A DNA stretch of 64,000 bases from Nocardioides terrigena (lineage in GTDB: Bacteria > Actinomycetota > Actinomycetes > Propionibacteriales > Nocardioidaceae). The position numbers and the translations under genes are program-made. Positions 9,327 to 18,010 of the stretch are shown one piece after another (the first letter of the stretch is position 1; each line of letters begins with the position of its first letter). The stretch spans positions 744,001-808,000 of the forward strand of contig NZ_PZYY01000001.1 of the NCBI RefSeq assembly GCF_003047265.1, in the 5' to 3' direction. Below the pieces are notes generated by a model. It saw nothing but the letters and a program-made list of their open reading frames with translations. It searched no databases and was not told the DNA's origin.

Positions 9327-11329
9327 GCCGCTACCGCCGGTACGACGGCGGCGACCCGCTGGCGGCCCCCGTCGACCTCGCCGAGGCGCTCGACCACATC
9401 GGCCAGGACGTGATGGCCGGCTACTCGCCGGAGCGGGCGATGCGCGAGTTCCTGCGCCGGGGCGGCCAGGACCAGCGTGGGCTCGACGACCTCGCCCGCC
9501 AGGTCGCCGAGCGGCGGCGCGACATCCTGCGCCGCAACAACCTCGACGGCACGATGCAGCAGGTGCGCGAGCTGCTCGACAAGGCGGTGCTCGCCGAGCG
9601 CGGGCAGCTGGCCCGCGACGTGGTGATGGACGACGACGACCGCACCTTCCGCGAGATGCAGCTCGACCAGCTGCCCTCCTCGACGGCGGCCGCGGTGAGC
9701 GAGCTGTCGTCGTACGACTGGCAGAGCAGCGAGGCGCGCGAGGCCTACGAGGAGATCAAGGACCTCCTGGGCCGTGAGCTGCTCGACCAGCGCTTCGCCG
9801 GCATGAAGCAGGCGCTCGAGGGCGCCACCGACGAGGACCGGGCCGCCGTCAACGAGATGCTCGGCGACCTCAACGAGCTGCTGGAGAAGCACGCGAGGGG
9901 CGAGGGCACCGAGCAGGACTTCCGTGACTTCATGGACAAGCACGGCGACTTCTTCCCCGAGCAGCCCGACAACATCGACGAGCTGCTCGACTCGCTGGCC
10001 CAGCGCGCGGCCGCGGCGCAGCGGATGATGGCCTCGATGACGCCCGAGCAGCGGGCCGAGCTGATGGAGCTCTCGCAGCAGGCCTTCGGCTCGCCCGAGC
10101 TCGGCGAGCAGCTGGCCCGGATGGACGCCAACCTGCAGGCGCTGCGCCCCGGTGAGGACTGGGGCGGGTCCGAGCGGTTCGAGGGCGAGCAGGGCCTCGG
10201 CCTCGGCGACGGCACCGGCGCGCTCCAGGACCTCGCCGAGCTCGACCAGCTCGCCGACCAGCTCTCACAGTCGTACGGCGGCGCGCGGATGGACGACGTC
10301 GACCTCGACGCCCTGGCCCGCCAGCTCGGCGACCAGGCGGCCGTGGACGCCCGGACGCTGAGCGAGCTCGAGCGCGCGCTGCGCGACACCGGTTACCTCC
10401 AGCGCGGTTCCGACGGCGAGCTGCGGCTCTCGCCCAAGGCGATGCGCCAGCTCGGCAAGGCGCTGCTGCGCGACGTCGCCACCCGGATGAGCGGGCGGCA
10501 GGGCCAGCGCGAGACCCGGCACGCCGGGGCGGCGGGGGACCTGTCCGGTGCGACGCGGGCCTGGGAGTTCGGCGACACCGAGCCGTGGGACGTGACCCGG
10601 TCCATCACCAACGCGATCGTGCGGTCCTCGGGCGAGGGCGGGCCGACCCTGCCCGTGCGCCTGCAGGTCCAGGACGTCGAGGTGCAGGAGACCGAGGCGC
10701 GCACCCAGGCTGCGGTCGCGCTGCTGGTGGACACGTCGTTCTCGATGGCCATGGACGGTCGCTGGGTGCCGATGAAGCGCACCGCCCTGGCCCTGCACCA
10801 GCTGGTCAGCTCGCGGTTCCGCGGCGACGCGCTCCAGCTGATCGCCTTCGGTCGGCACGCCCGGGTGATGGAGATCGAGCAGCTGACCGCGCTGGACGCC
10901 CAGTGGGAGAAGGGCACCAACCTGCACCACGGGCTGCTGCTGGCCAACCGTCACTTCCGCAAGCACCCCAGCGCCCAGCCGGTGCTCCTCGTCGTGACCG
11001 ACGGTGAGCCCACCGCGCACCTCGAGGCCGACGGCGAGGTGTTCTTCGACTACCCGCCGCACCCGGTGACCATCGCCAACGCGGTCCGCGAGCTCGACAA
11101 CGCGCAGCGCCTCGGCGCCCAGGCGACGTTCTTCCGGCTGGGGGAGGACCCCGGGCTGGCGCGCTTCATCGAGTCGATGGCCAGGCGGGTGGACGGGCAG
11201 ATGGTCAGCCCCGAGCTCGACGACCTCGGGGCGGCGGTGGTGGGGTCCTACCTCGGCTCGCGCTCGTCCTACCGCGACCACTTCGGCGACTGGATGGGCG
11301 GCGGTCGCGGCTTCTGGGTCGGCGACTGA
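9323..11329 (+). CDS. VWA domain protein, partner of the AAA ATPase
   Basis: 668 residues. The first two thirds are acidic, helical and Gln/Glu/Leu-rich. The C-terminal von Willebrand A domain starts near residue 465 with the MIDAS motif LLVDTSFSMAMDGRW (DxSxS), followed by the conserved TNLHHGL and VVTDGEPTAH. This is the chelatase D-type VWA partner of the upstream ATPase; the size matches Rv0959-type proteins. ATG is fused to the GNAT stop. Presumed cytosolic: no signal peptide or membrane helix is seen. Confidence 0.87.
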   Translation: MSRYRRYDGGDPLAAPVDLAEALDHIGQDVMAGYSPERAMREFLRRGGQDQRGLDDLARQVAERRRDILRRNNLDGTMQQVRELLDKAVLAERGQLARDVVMDDDDRTFREMQLDQLPSSTAAAVSELSSYDWQSSEAREAYEEIKDLLGRELLDQRFAGMKQALEGATDEDRAAVNEMLGDLNELLEKHARGEGTEQDFRDFMDKHGDFFPEQPDNIDELLDSLAQRAAAAQRMMASMTPEQRAELMELSQQAFGSPELGEQLARMDANLQALRPGEDWGGSERFEGEQGLGLGDGTGALQDLAELDQLADQLSQSYGGARMDDVDLDALARQLGDQAAVDARTLSELERALRDTGYLQRGSDGELRLSPKAMRQLGKALLRDVATRMSGRQGQRETRHAGAAGDLSGATRAWEFGDTEPWDVTRSITNAIVRSSGEGGPTLPVRLQVQDVEVQETEARTQAAVALLVDTSFSMAMDGRWVPMKRTALALHQLVSSRFRGDALQLIAFGRHARVMEIEQLTALDAQWEKGTNLHHGLLLANRHFRKHPSAQPVLLVVTDGEPTAHLEADGEVFFDYPPHPVTIANAVRELDNAQRLGAQATFFRLGEDPGLARFIESMARRVDGQMVSPELDDLGAAVVGSYLGSRSSYRDHFGDWMGGGRGFWVGD

Positions 11330-11335
11330 CGCGGG

Positions 11336-11740
11336 TCAGTCGGCGGACGCCTCGAGCATCCGCATCAGCTCGGCGCCCATGTTTTCTACGACGACCTGGA
11401 GGGCCTTCGCCGGACGGACCATGACGGTGAAGTCGGTGATCAGCCCCTGCGCGTCCCAGGTGATCATGTCGATGCCGTGCACCTGGAGCCCGCCGACCTC
11501 CGTGCGGAACTCCAGCACGGCGCTGTCCTCGCCCAGCCACTCGCGGTCGTAGGCGAGCTGCGGGCCCAGCACCGTGAACGCGGCCGTCAGGTAGCCGACG
11601 ACGGTGTCGCGGCCCTGCTGCGGCGTGTGCACCGCGGGGCTGCGGAAGACCGCGTCCTCGGCCATCAGGGCGGGCAGCCCAGCCGCGTCACGGCTCTCCA
11701 CGACGGCGTGCCAGCGGGCCAGGGCGGCGGCGGGGTCCAT
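11336..11740 (-). CDS. SnoaL-like/NTF2-fold protein
   Basis: 134 residues with the nuclear transport factor 2 cone fold: ALARWHAVVESRDAAGLPAL helix pair, then EDAVFRSPAVHTPQQGRDTV and strand-rich VLEFRTEVGGLQVHGIDMIT. SnoaL-like proteins bind small ligands or act as isomerases and cyclases; no specific activity can be assigned. It converges with the VWA gene, with only 6 bp between stops, and shares a strand with the UbiB-like gene upstream. Confidence 0.83.
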   Translation of the reverse strand: MDPAAALARWHAVVESRDAAGLPALMAEDAVFRSPAVHTPQQGRDTVVGYLTAAFTVLGPQLAYDREWLGEDSAVLEFRTEVGGLQVHGIDMITWDAQGLITDFTVMVRPAKALQVVVENMGAELMRMLEASAD

Positions 11741-11804
11741 GGGGGCATCGTGGCACGGCGCGCCGGACCGCGTCGTGCCTCGGCCCGTCGAGGGGGCAGC
11801 GGTC

Positions 11805-13139
11805 TCAGTCGGTGTCGAAGCCCGGCAGGTGGTCGACCAGGATCTGCCGGAACGGTGCCTCGGCCTCGAGCTGGCTGAGCAGGCCGAGGCCGCCCAGCCA
11901 CGCGCGGTGGATGAGGAGGTAGGACGTCGGCAGGTTGAGCTTGGTCGCCAGCGTGAAGGCCGGGTCGCGGGGGTTGTTGATCCGCTCGAACTGGGCGCGC
12001 ATCCACTCGCGGCTGAAGCGGAACGTCTCCACCCGCGCGGGCTCGATGAAGGGGGAGAGGTAGTCCAGGACCAGCTGCGGGTCGACCTGCACCTTGTCCT
12101 TGATGAAGCCCTCCTCGCGCAGCCCGGCGACCAGGGAGTCGGGGTCGGCGTCCACGGCCACCCGGATCAGCCGGCCCATCGCCTCCGGCAGCTGCCCCTG
12201 CGGGAGCCGGGCGACCGCCCCGAAGTCGAGGATGCCCAGCCGGCCGGGTTCGCCGTCGGGTCCGGGGATCGGTCGGAAGTTGCCCGGGTGCGGGTCGGCG
12301 TGGAGCATCCCGGCACGCGCCGGACCGACGAAGAGGAAGCGGGCGAGCAGCTCGCCGTAGTGGTCACGCTCCTCCTGCGTGCCCTCGCGGATGACGTGTG
12401 CCAGTGAGTACGGCGACTCGAGCCACTCCGTCACCAGGGCCTCGCCGCCCACGGCGACGACGTCGGGGATGACGAAGTCGGGATCGTCGAGGAAGGCCGC
12501 GGCGAAGGACCGCTGGGCCTCGGCCTCCAGCGTGTAGTCGAGCTCCTCGGCCGCCCGGGCCTGGAGCTCGGCGACCAGGGGCTTGATGTCGATCCCGGGG
12601 AAGACCGGGGCGATGCTGCGGGCGACCCGGGCGATCTGGCGCAGGTCTCCCATCAGCGCCTCGCCGGCGCCGGGGTACTGCACCTTGACGGCGACATCGC
12701 GACCGTCCTTCCACCGCCCCTTGTGGACCTGGCCGATGCTGGCCGCGGCGGTCGGGCCGCCGTCGAGCCAGACCAGGTCGTCGGCCCAGTCGGGCCCGAG
12801 GTGGGTGGTGAGCTGGTCGCGCACCGTCTGGGTCGGCATCGGCGGCGCGTCGTCCTGGAGGCGGGTGAGGTTCTCCCGGTAGGGCGCCACCAGCTCGTCG
12901 GGCAGGGCGGCCTCGAAGACGCTCAGGGCCTGGCCGAACTTCATCGCCCCGCCCTTGAGCTCGCCGAGCGTCTTGAACAGCTGCTCGGCCGTGCGCTGCT
13001 GCACGTCGGTGAGCACCGTGTCGGCCTGCGCGCCGCCCAACCGGCGCCCGAAGCCCACCGCCGTACGCCCTGCGTAGCCCAGCGGCAGGGCGGCGAGGCG
13101 GGCGCTGCGGGAGAAGGCCTTGCGCGGGAGCTCGGTCAT
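11805..13139 (-). CDS. ABC1/UbiB-family atypical kinase
   Basis: 444 residues. It contains the family's invariant KxGQ motif (LKGGAMKFGQALS), the Ala-rich loop AAASIGQVHKG in place of the usual Gly-rich loop, catalytic-loop text LHADPHPGNF and the DFG-like LGILDFGAV. UbiB/AarF proteins support isoprenoid-quinone metabolism or membrane lipid homeostasis. Actinobacteria use menaquinone, so the exact role is open. Divergent from the MFS gene, 56 bp apart. Confidence 0.88.
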   Translation of the reverse strand: MTELPRKAFSRSARLAALPLGYAGRTAVGFGRRLGGAQADTVLTDVQQRTAEQLFKTLGELKGGAMKFGQALSVFEAALPDELVAPYRENLTRLQDDAPPMPTQTVRDQLTTHLGPDWADDLVWLDGGPTAAASIGQVHKGRWKDGRDVAVKVQYPGAGEALMGDLRQIARVARSIAPVFPGIDIKPLVAELQARAAEELDYTLEAEAQRSFAAAFLDDPDFVIPDVVAVGGEALVTEWLESPYSLAHVIREGTQEERDHYGELLARFLFVGPARAGMLHADPHPGNFRPIPGPDGEPGRLGILDFGAVARLPQGQLPEAMGRLIRVAVDADPDSLVAGLREEGFIKDKVQVDPQLVLDYLSPFIEPARVETFRFSREWMRAQFERINNPRDPAFTLATKLNLPTSYLLIHRAWLGGLGLLSQLEAEAPFRQILVDHLPGFDTD

Positions 13140-13195
13140 GGGCCCCAGTGTCGCCGATCGGTGGTGACGGAGGTCGCATGTGATGGGGTGGGCGC

Positions 13196-14353
13196 GTGGA
13201 TCTCCGGGAGCTGCCGCGGGTGGTGTGGGTGCTGGCGGCCTCCCGCTTCGTCGGGTCGGCGACCGCGTTCGTGTTCCTCTTCCTCACCCTCTACCTCACC
13301 GGACCGCGTGACCTGAGCGCTCCGCGGGCCGGTCTGGTCGCCGGCGTCGTCGGCGTCGCATTGCTCGTCGGGAACTTCACGGGCGGCCGCTGGGGAGACC
13401 GCCACGGGCACCGGCGGGTGCTGCTGGTCGCGTCCTCGGTCGGCGCCGTGGTGCTGATGTCGGTGCCGTGGCTGCCGGTGTGGGCGATGGTCCTCGCGCT
13501 GCCCGTCGCGGCCTACCTCAGCGCAGTCGGGCAGGTCTCGACCGGTGCGCTCACGGCGCTCGCGATGCCGCGCGGGGACCGGCGTACGGCGGTCGCGCTC
13601 GGTCGTGCCGCGTCGAACGCCGGCTTCGTGATCGGCCCCCTGCTCGGTGCCCTCGTCGTGACGTGGAGCTGGGAGGCGCTCTTCGTCCTGGACGGCCTGG
13701 CGGTGCTGCTGATCCGGGTGGTGCTGAGCCGGGCGCTGCCGGTGGAGCCGCCCGCGGCACCCACGACTCCCGGTCCGGGGATGCTGCGCGTGGTCCTCGG
13801 TGACCGGTCGCTGGTGGTGCTGCTCGTCGGCGTGGTCCTCGTCGACGTCGTCTACCGCCAGCTCTACACGACGCTGCCGCTGCACCTGCGCGACTCCGGG
13901 GCCCCGGTGGGCCTGTACGCCGCGGTGATCGCGGTCGGTTCGGGGCTCATCCTGGTGCTCGAGCTGCCGGTGACAAAGCGCCTGCGCGGCCGCTCGGCGT
14001 ACCCGGTCATCGCGGCGGGTTATGCGCTGGTCGGGGTGGGGACGTTCCTGTTCCAGCTGCCGGTGACGGTGGTGTCGGTGATGCTCGCCATGGTGGTGCT
14101 GACCGCCGGCGAGATCCTCTACAAGACGACCGCGACGGCCCACGTGCTCGACGCCGCGCCCGACCACCTCGTGGGGCAGTACCAGGGGCTCTACGCCGGG
14201 GCGTCGACGAGCGGCATGATGCTGGCAGGGCCGATCGGGACCGCGATCTATGCCGTGGCTCCCGCGCTGCTCTGGCCCGTGATGGGTGCCGTCGCCCTCG
14301 TCGCGGCCGGGTGCGTGCTGCTCTCCGCGGTGCCTCAGGAGGCGCGGGTGTAG
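13196..14353 (+). CDS. MFS transporter
   Basis: 385 residues, about 11-12 membrane helices. The loop 2-3 signature GGRWGDRHGHRRVLL is typical of drug:H+ antiporter-type major facilitator proteins, and GRAASNAGFVIGPLLGALVV matches helix 5. The substrate is unknown; multidrug or metabolite efflux is likely. The GTG at 13196 begins MDLRELPRVVWVL, immediately before helix 1. Its end overlaps the convergent methyltransferase by 19 bp. Confidence 0.85.
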   Translation: MDLRELPRVVWVLAASRFVGSATAFVFLFLTLYLTGPRDLSAPRAGLVAGVVGVALLVGNFTGGRWGDRHGHRRVLLVASSVGAVVLMSVPWLPVWAMVLALPVAAYLSAVGQVSTGALTALAMPRGDRRTAVALGRAASNAGFVIGPLLGALVVTWSWEALFVLDGLAVLLIRVVLSRALPVEPPAAPTTPGPGMLRVVLGDRSLVVLLVGVVLVDVVYRQLYTTLPLHLRDSGAPVGLYAAVIAVGSGLILVLELPVTKRLRGRSAYPVIAAGYALVGVGTFLFQLPVTVVSVMLAMVVLTAGEILYKTTATAHVLDAAPDHLVGQYQGLYAGASTSGMMLAGPIGTAIYAVAPALLWPVMGAVALVAAGCVLLSAVPQEARV

Positions 14354-15066
14354 ACGCTCACGTGCCGCTCGCTGCGACCCGTGAACGGCTCCCGGCCGAA
14401 GCCGACCCACCGCTCGGAGAGCCGCAGCCCGGCGATCCGGGCCATCAGGTCCAGCTCGCCCGGGAAGGTCAGCCGTTGCGCGATCGGCCCCATCCGGATG
14501 CCCCCGGCGGAGATGCTGACGTGGTTCTCCTCCAGCAGCTGGGTCACCGGGTCGTAGCGGTTGACGTCGAGCACCACCTCGTCGGCGGTCACCCGCTCGG
14601 CGTCGACGAACTGCCCGCGGCTGGTGAGGTGGGCGGTGGGGACGAGGTTCTCCACGACGAATGCGCCGTCGTCGGTCAGGTGGCGGGCGGCGTTCTCGAA
14701 GCAGCGCACCTGGTCGTCCTGGGTGAGCAGGTTGCCGATGGTGTTGAAGACGAGGAAGGCCAGGCGGTAGTCGCGGCGCGGTGCGTCGGCGCCCGCCATG
14801 TCGCCGATCGTGACCCGGGTCTCCGGTCGCTTGGCCAGCAGCCGGTCGGTCATCGCCTGCGACTGCTCGATGCCGTCGACCTCGACGCCCCGGTCCATGA
14901 GCGGTACGGCGATCCGCCCGGTGCCGATCGCCAGCTCCAGCGCCCGCCCGTCCCCGGCGAGGGCGGCGAGGAAGTCGGCGGCCGCGTCCTCGTCGCCGCG
15001 CGGGTGGTCGTCGTACTCCGCCGCGACCTCGGGGCCGAAGCTGTTCATCGGGTCGAATCCGTCCAT
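14335..15066 (-). CDS. Class I SAM-dependent methyltransferase
   Basis: 243 residues. Motif I LELAIGTGRIAVPL binds SAM, with the acidic post-I residue in VEVDGIEQSQAM and motif II near FLVFNTIGNLL. An all-beta insertion near residue 150-200 is typical of small-molecule methyltransferases. The substrate is unknown. Start ATG at 15066 gives MDGFDPMNSFGPEVAAEYD, a normal N-terminus; an upstream open frame extends further without conserved text. It is convergent and overlapping with the MFS gene. Confidence 0.86.
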   Translation of the reverse strand: MDGFDPMNSFGPEVAAEYDDHPRGDEDAAADFLAALAGDGRALELAIGTGRIAVPLMDRGVEVDGIEQSQAMTDRLLAKRPETRVTIGDMAGADAPRRDYRLAFLVFNTIGNLLTQDDQVRCFENAARHLTDDGAFVVENLVPTAHLTSRGQFVDAERVTADEVVLDVNRYDPVTQLLEENHVSISAGGIRMGPIAQRLTFPGELDLMARIAGLRLSERWVGFGREPFTGRSERHVSVYTRAS

Positions 15067-15120
15067 GGGTCCACCCTCGGGGCGCGTCGTCTCGTGCGCC
15101 AGCGCATTTAGGGTGCGGGC

Positions 15121-15405
15121 ATGGAGCTGGAGTTCACCGGTGAGGTCGTCGAGTGGCGCGGCCCGGCGCCCTACCACTTCGTGCCGCTGCCGCCGGACGA
15201 GGCCGAGATGGTCGACGAGGTGAAGGCCGAGGTGGCCTACTGGGGCGTCGTGCCGGTCAGTGCGTGGCTGGGGGAGACGTCCTTCACGACGTCGATGTTC
15301 CCCCGCGAGGGGACGTGGTTCCTGCCGCTCAAGGACGCCGTACGCCGCGCCGAGGGCGTCGCGCTCGGGGACGTGGTCGACGTCCGGCTGTCCGTCGGAC
15401 GCTGA
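15121..15405 (+). CDS. DUF1905 domain protein
   Basis: 94 residues covering a complete DUF1905 beta-barrel. FTGEVVEWRGPAPYHFVPLP at the start and the TSMFPREGTWFLPLKDAVRR block are diagnostic. The function is unknown; the domain is sometimes fused to a YdeI-like domain, absent here. The ATG lies 6 nt after TAGGGT (15109-15114), so it is probably read from a leaderless mRNA. Confidence 0.85.
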   Translation: MELEFTGEVVEWRGPAPYHFVPLPPDEAEMVDEVKAEVAYWGVVPVSAWLGETSFTTSMFPREGTWFLPLKDAVRRAEGVALGDVVDVRLSVGR

Positions 15406-15429
15406 GGGCGCGCCCCTGCCCGGTGCGGG

Positions 15430-16203
15430 TCAGGTGGAGTCAGGGACGGGTCGGGCGGTCGCGCGCGAGCGCTGGGCCGTCAGGTAGAGGCTGAGGGCCA
15501 CGTAGTAGACGACGTAGGCGAGCGAGATCGCCAGCCAGACCGGGCCGGGGTCCGGGAGCTGGACCAGGAGCACTGCGTAGCTCGCGAGCCAGATGGTGGT
15601 CAGGACGAGGGTGGTCCGGCGCAGCAGGTCGGTGCGCGAGGGGTAGACGTAGCCGATCGGGACGAACACCAGGACCGCGCAGACGAGCAGCACGACCGCG
15701 ACGCTGACCGGCTGGAGGTCGAGGACGACGACGTAGAAGGCGGCGATGTTCCAGTAGCTGGGGAAGCCGAGGAAGAGGTGGTCGTCGGTCTTCGCGTCGA
15801 CCCGGCAGAACTGGTAGGCGGACGCGAGCAGCGGGATCACGGCCAGCACCGTCGCGGACGTGCCCTCGCCGAGGTAGCCGGCGCTCCAGAGCAGGACCAT
15901 CGGGGTGAAGGCGTAGGTGAGGTAGTCGACGATGTTGTCCAGGAGGGCCCCGTCGAACCACGGGACCCGCTTCTTGACCTGAAGGTGGCGGGCCAGCATG
16001 CCGTCGGTGCCGTCCACCACCATGGCCACCAGGCCCAGCCACAGCGCCTCGACCGTGTCGCCCTCGATCACCGCGACCACGGTCAGGAAGGCCACGGCGA
16101 CGCCCGTTGCGGTGTAGAGGTGGACCATCCACGCGGCGAACGTCGCGGCGCCCGAGGTCCGTGGACCGGCCTCGGTGTCGGACGGGACCTGCTGCTGGGG
16201 CAC
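15430..16203 (-). CDS. pcs: Phosphatidylcholine synthase (CDP-alcohol phosphatidyltransferase)
   Basis: 257 residues, about eight membrane helices. The CDP-alcohol motif reads DG-x2-AR-x12-G-x3-D-x3-D, spanning D67 to D93. The 12-residue gap is the variant known for bacterial phosphatidylcholine synthases rather than the usual 8-9. FDGALLDNIVDYLTYAF and FLGFPSYWNIAAFYVV are also Pcs-like. The enzyme condenses CDP-diacylglycerol with choline in the inner membrane. No choline transport gene is adjacent. GTG start at 16203. Confidence 0.8.
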   Translation of the reverse strand: MPQQQVPSDTEAGPRTSGAATFAAWMVHLYTATGVAVAFLTVVAVIEGDTVEALWLGLVAMVVDGTDGMLARHLQVKKRVPWFDGALLDNIVDYLTYAFTPMVLLWSAGYLGEGTSATVLAVIPLLASAYQFCRVDAKTDDHLFLGFPSYWNIAAFYVVVLDLQPVSVAVVLLVCAVLVFVPIGYVYPSRTDLLRRTTLVLTTIWLASYAVLLVQLPDPGPVWLAISLAYVVYYVALSLYLTAQRSRATARPVPDST

Positions 16204-16322
16204 TGTTTCCTCTGCTCACCGTGCTGTGCGCGGGGACCCGATGCGTCCCGGATCGTGGGGAGATCATGTCATCGAGCGCGGGAGCCCGTCGCGCAACCCG
16301 TCCCGGCGTGCCACAGTGGCGC

Positions 16323-17258
16323 ATGTCCAAGGTTGCGATCGTCGGAGCGGGTGCCGTGGGCACCGCCATCGCCTATGCGGCGCAGATCCGCGGGGTGTGT
16401 CGCGAGCTGGCGCTCTTCGACCTCAACGCCGACAAGGTGCGGGCGGAGGTGCTCGACCTCAACCACGGCATGCAGTTCACGCCGATGGCCCGGATCACCG
16501 GCAGCGACGACCTCGCGGTGTGCGCCGGTGCCGACGTCGTCGTGATCACCGCCGGCGCCAAGCAGAAGCCGGGCCAGACCCGCCTCGACCTCGCGGCCGC
16601 CAACGTCGAGATGTGCCGCCAGCTCGTGCCCGCGCTGGTCGCCCTGGCGCCCGACGCGCTGCTGCTGGTCGTCACCAACCCCGTGGACGTCGTGACGTAC
16701 GCCGCGCTGGAGCTCTCCGGCCTCCCTGCCAGCAGGGTCTTCGGGTCGGGCACGGTCCTGGACTCCTCCCGCCTGCGCTTCCTGATCGCCGAGCACACGG
16801 GCGTGGCGGTGCAGAACGTGCACGCCTACATCGCCGGCGAGCACGGCGACTCCGAGGTGCCGCTCTGGTCCACGGCCACGATCGGCGGCGTACCGGTCCA
16901 GGACTGGGAGTCGGACGGCTCGCGGCTCGACGCCGAGGGGCGAGCAAGGATCCACGAGCGCGTCGTCACCGCGGCGTACGAGATCATCGCGGGCAAGGGG
17001 GCGACCAGCCTCGCCGTCGGGCTCGCCGTCTCGCGGATCCTGGAGGCGATCCTCAACGACGAGCACCGAGTCCTGCCGGTGACCTCCCGGCTCGACGGGG
17101 TCCACGGGCTCTCGGACGTCTGCCTGTCGATGCCGTCAGTCGTCGGGCGGGCCGGCGTCGAGAGCGTGCTGGCGACGCCGCTCAGCGCCGAGGAGGAGCA
17201 GCAGCTCGCCGCCTCCGCGGAGACCGTGCGGGCCGCGGCACGCAGCCTGGGGCTGTAG
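16323..17258 (+). CDS. ldh: L-lactate dehydrogenase
   Basis: 311 residues, NAD-dependent LDH/MDH family. The Rossmann motif is GAGAVGTA. The active-site loop QKPGQTRLDL carries Q81, where malate dehydrogenases have Arg, favouring pyruvate/lactate. Catalytic H174 lies in IAGEHGDSEVPLW, and SRLRFLIAEHTG carries the substrate arginine R150. It reversibly reduces pyruvate to L-lactate in the cytosol, useful under low oxygen. ATG at 16323 starts just before the Rossmann strand. Confidence 0.92.
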   Translation: MSKVAIVGAGAVGTAIAYAAQIRGVCRELALFDLNADKVRAEVLDLNHGMQFTPMARITGSDDLAVCAGADVVVITAGAKQKPGQTRLDLAAANVEMCRQLVPALVALAPDALLLVVTNPVDVVTYAALELSGLPASRVFGSGTVLDSSRLRFLIAEHTGVAVQNVHAYIAGEHGDSEVPLWSTATIGGVPVQDWESDGSRLDAEGRARIHERVVTAAYEIIAGKGATSLAVGLAVSRILEAILNDEHRVLPVTSRLDGVHGLSDVCLSMPSVVGRAGVESVLATPLSAEEEQQLAASAETVRAAARSLGL

Positions 17259-17314
17259 GCGCGGCCTGCGGGCTGCGAGCTCGAGCGGGGTCGTGCTCCG
17301 CTGCGACCCGATCG

Positions 17315-17836
17315 TCAGAGCGAGCTGGTGATCCAGGAGATCGAGACCGCCAGGAAGTTCGCCACGGGGTTCAGCAGCGCGAACACCAGCCCCACGATGC
17401 CGAACACGCGCGGCGCCCCCGACACCGGCTGGCCGTCCCGCGTCAGACCGGCCAGACGTGCCGCTGCGGCCCCCAGCAGGGCCGGCATGCCGCACCAGAA
17501 GAACGCCAGCGCCGGCACGGACAGGATGCCGAGCAGCACGGCACCGGTCTTCGCCCGCTGCGGCGACGTCCCGAAGAACCTGACCGAGCCGATCGACAGC
17601 AGCAGTCCGGCCGTCCCGAAGCCGACGACGCCGAGCAGCTGCTCCTCCAGGCTCCGCGGCTGCTCGCCGCGACCGACGTACCCGCTCTGCATCTCCGCAA
17701 AGATGCTCAGGCTCATCCCGACGACGCACACGCCGTACGCGATGCCGACCAACGTCCGGTACGACGGCACCCACGTCCGCGCCCTGCCGCCGGGATCGAC
17801 CTGCCGGGACCCCTGGGTCACTGAGGGTTGGGACAT
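17315..17836 (-). CDS. Hypothetical four-helix membrane protein
   Basis: 173 residues with helices near YRTLVGIAYGVCVVGMSLSI, LLGVVGFGTAGLLLSIGS, GAVLLGILSVPALAFFWCGM and VFGIVGLVFALLNPVANFLA. I do not recognise a named family. ATG at 17836 has GAGGAG upstream; a long open frame reaching further upstream lies antisense to the histidine kinase gene and is a shadow. It ends convergently with ldh. Confidence 0.72.
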   Translation of the reverse strand: MSQPSVTQGSRQVDPGGRARTWVPSYRTLVGIAYGVCVVGMSLSIFAEMQSGYVGRGEQPRSLEEQLLGVVGFGTAGLLLSIGSVRFFGTSPQRAKTGAVLLGILSVPALAFFWCGMPALLGAAAARLAGLTRDGQPVSGAPRVFGIVGLVFALLNPVANFLAVSISWITSSL

Positions 17837-18010
17837 GCTGACTCCTCTGCCGTTCCCCCGGTCGCTCCGGGGGCATGTCCTCAAGGTTGCGACGTCCGGT
17901 CGCCCGTGACCAGCACTCCGGCGTCCCGAGGCGTCCCGCACCCGTCCCGTCCTGTCCCGCGGTCGCCGAGCACCCTGTCCACCGTCCGTCCCACGGTCGA
18001 TGATGGGGCG

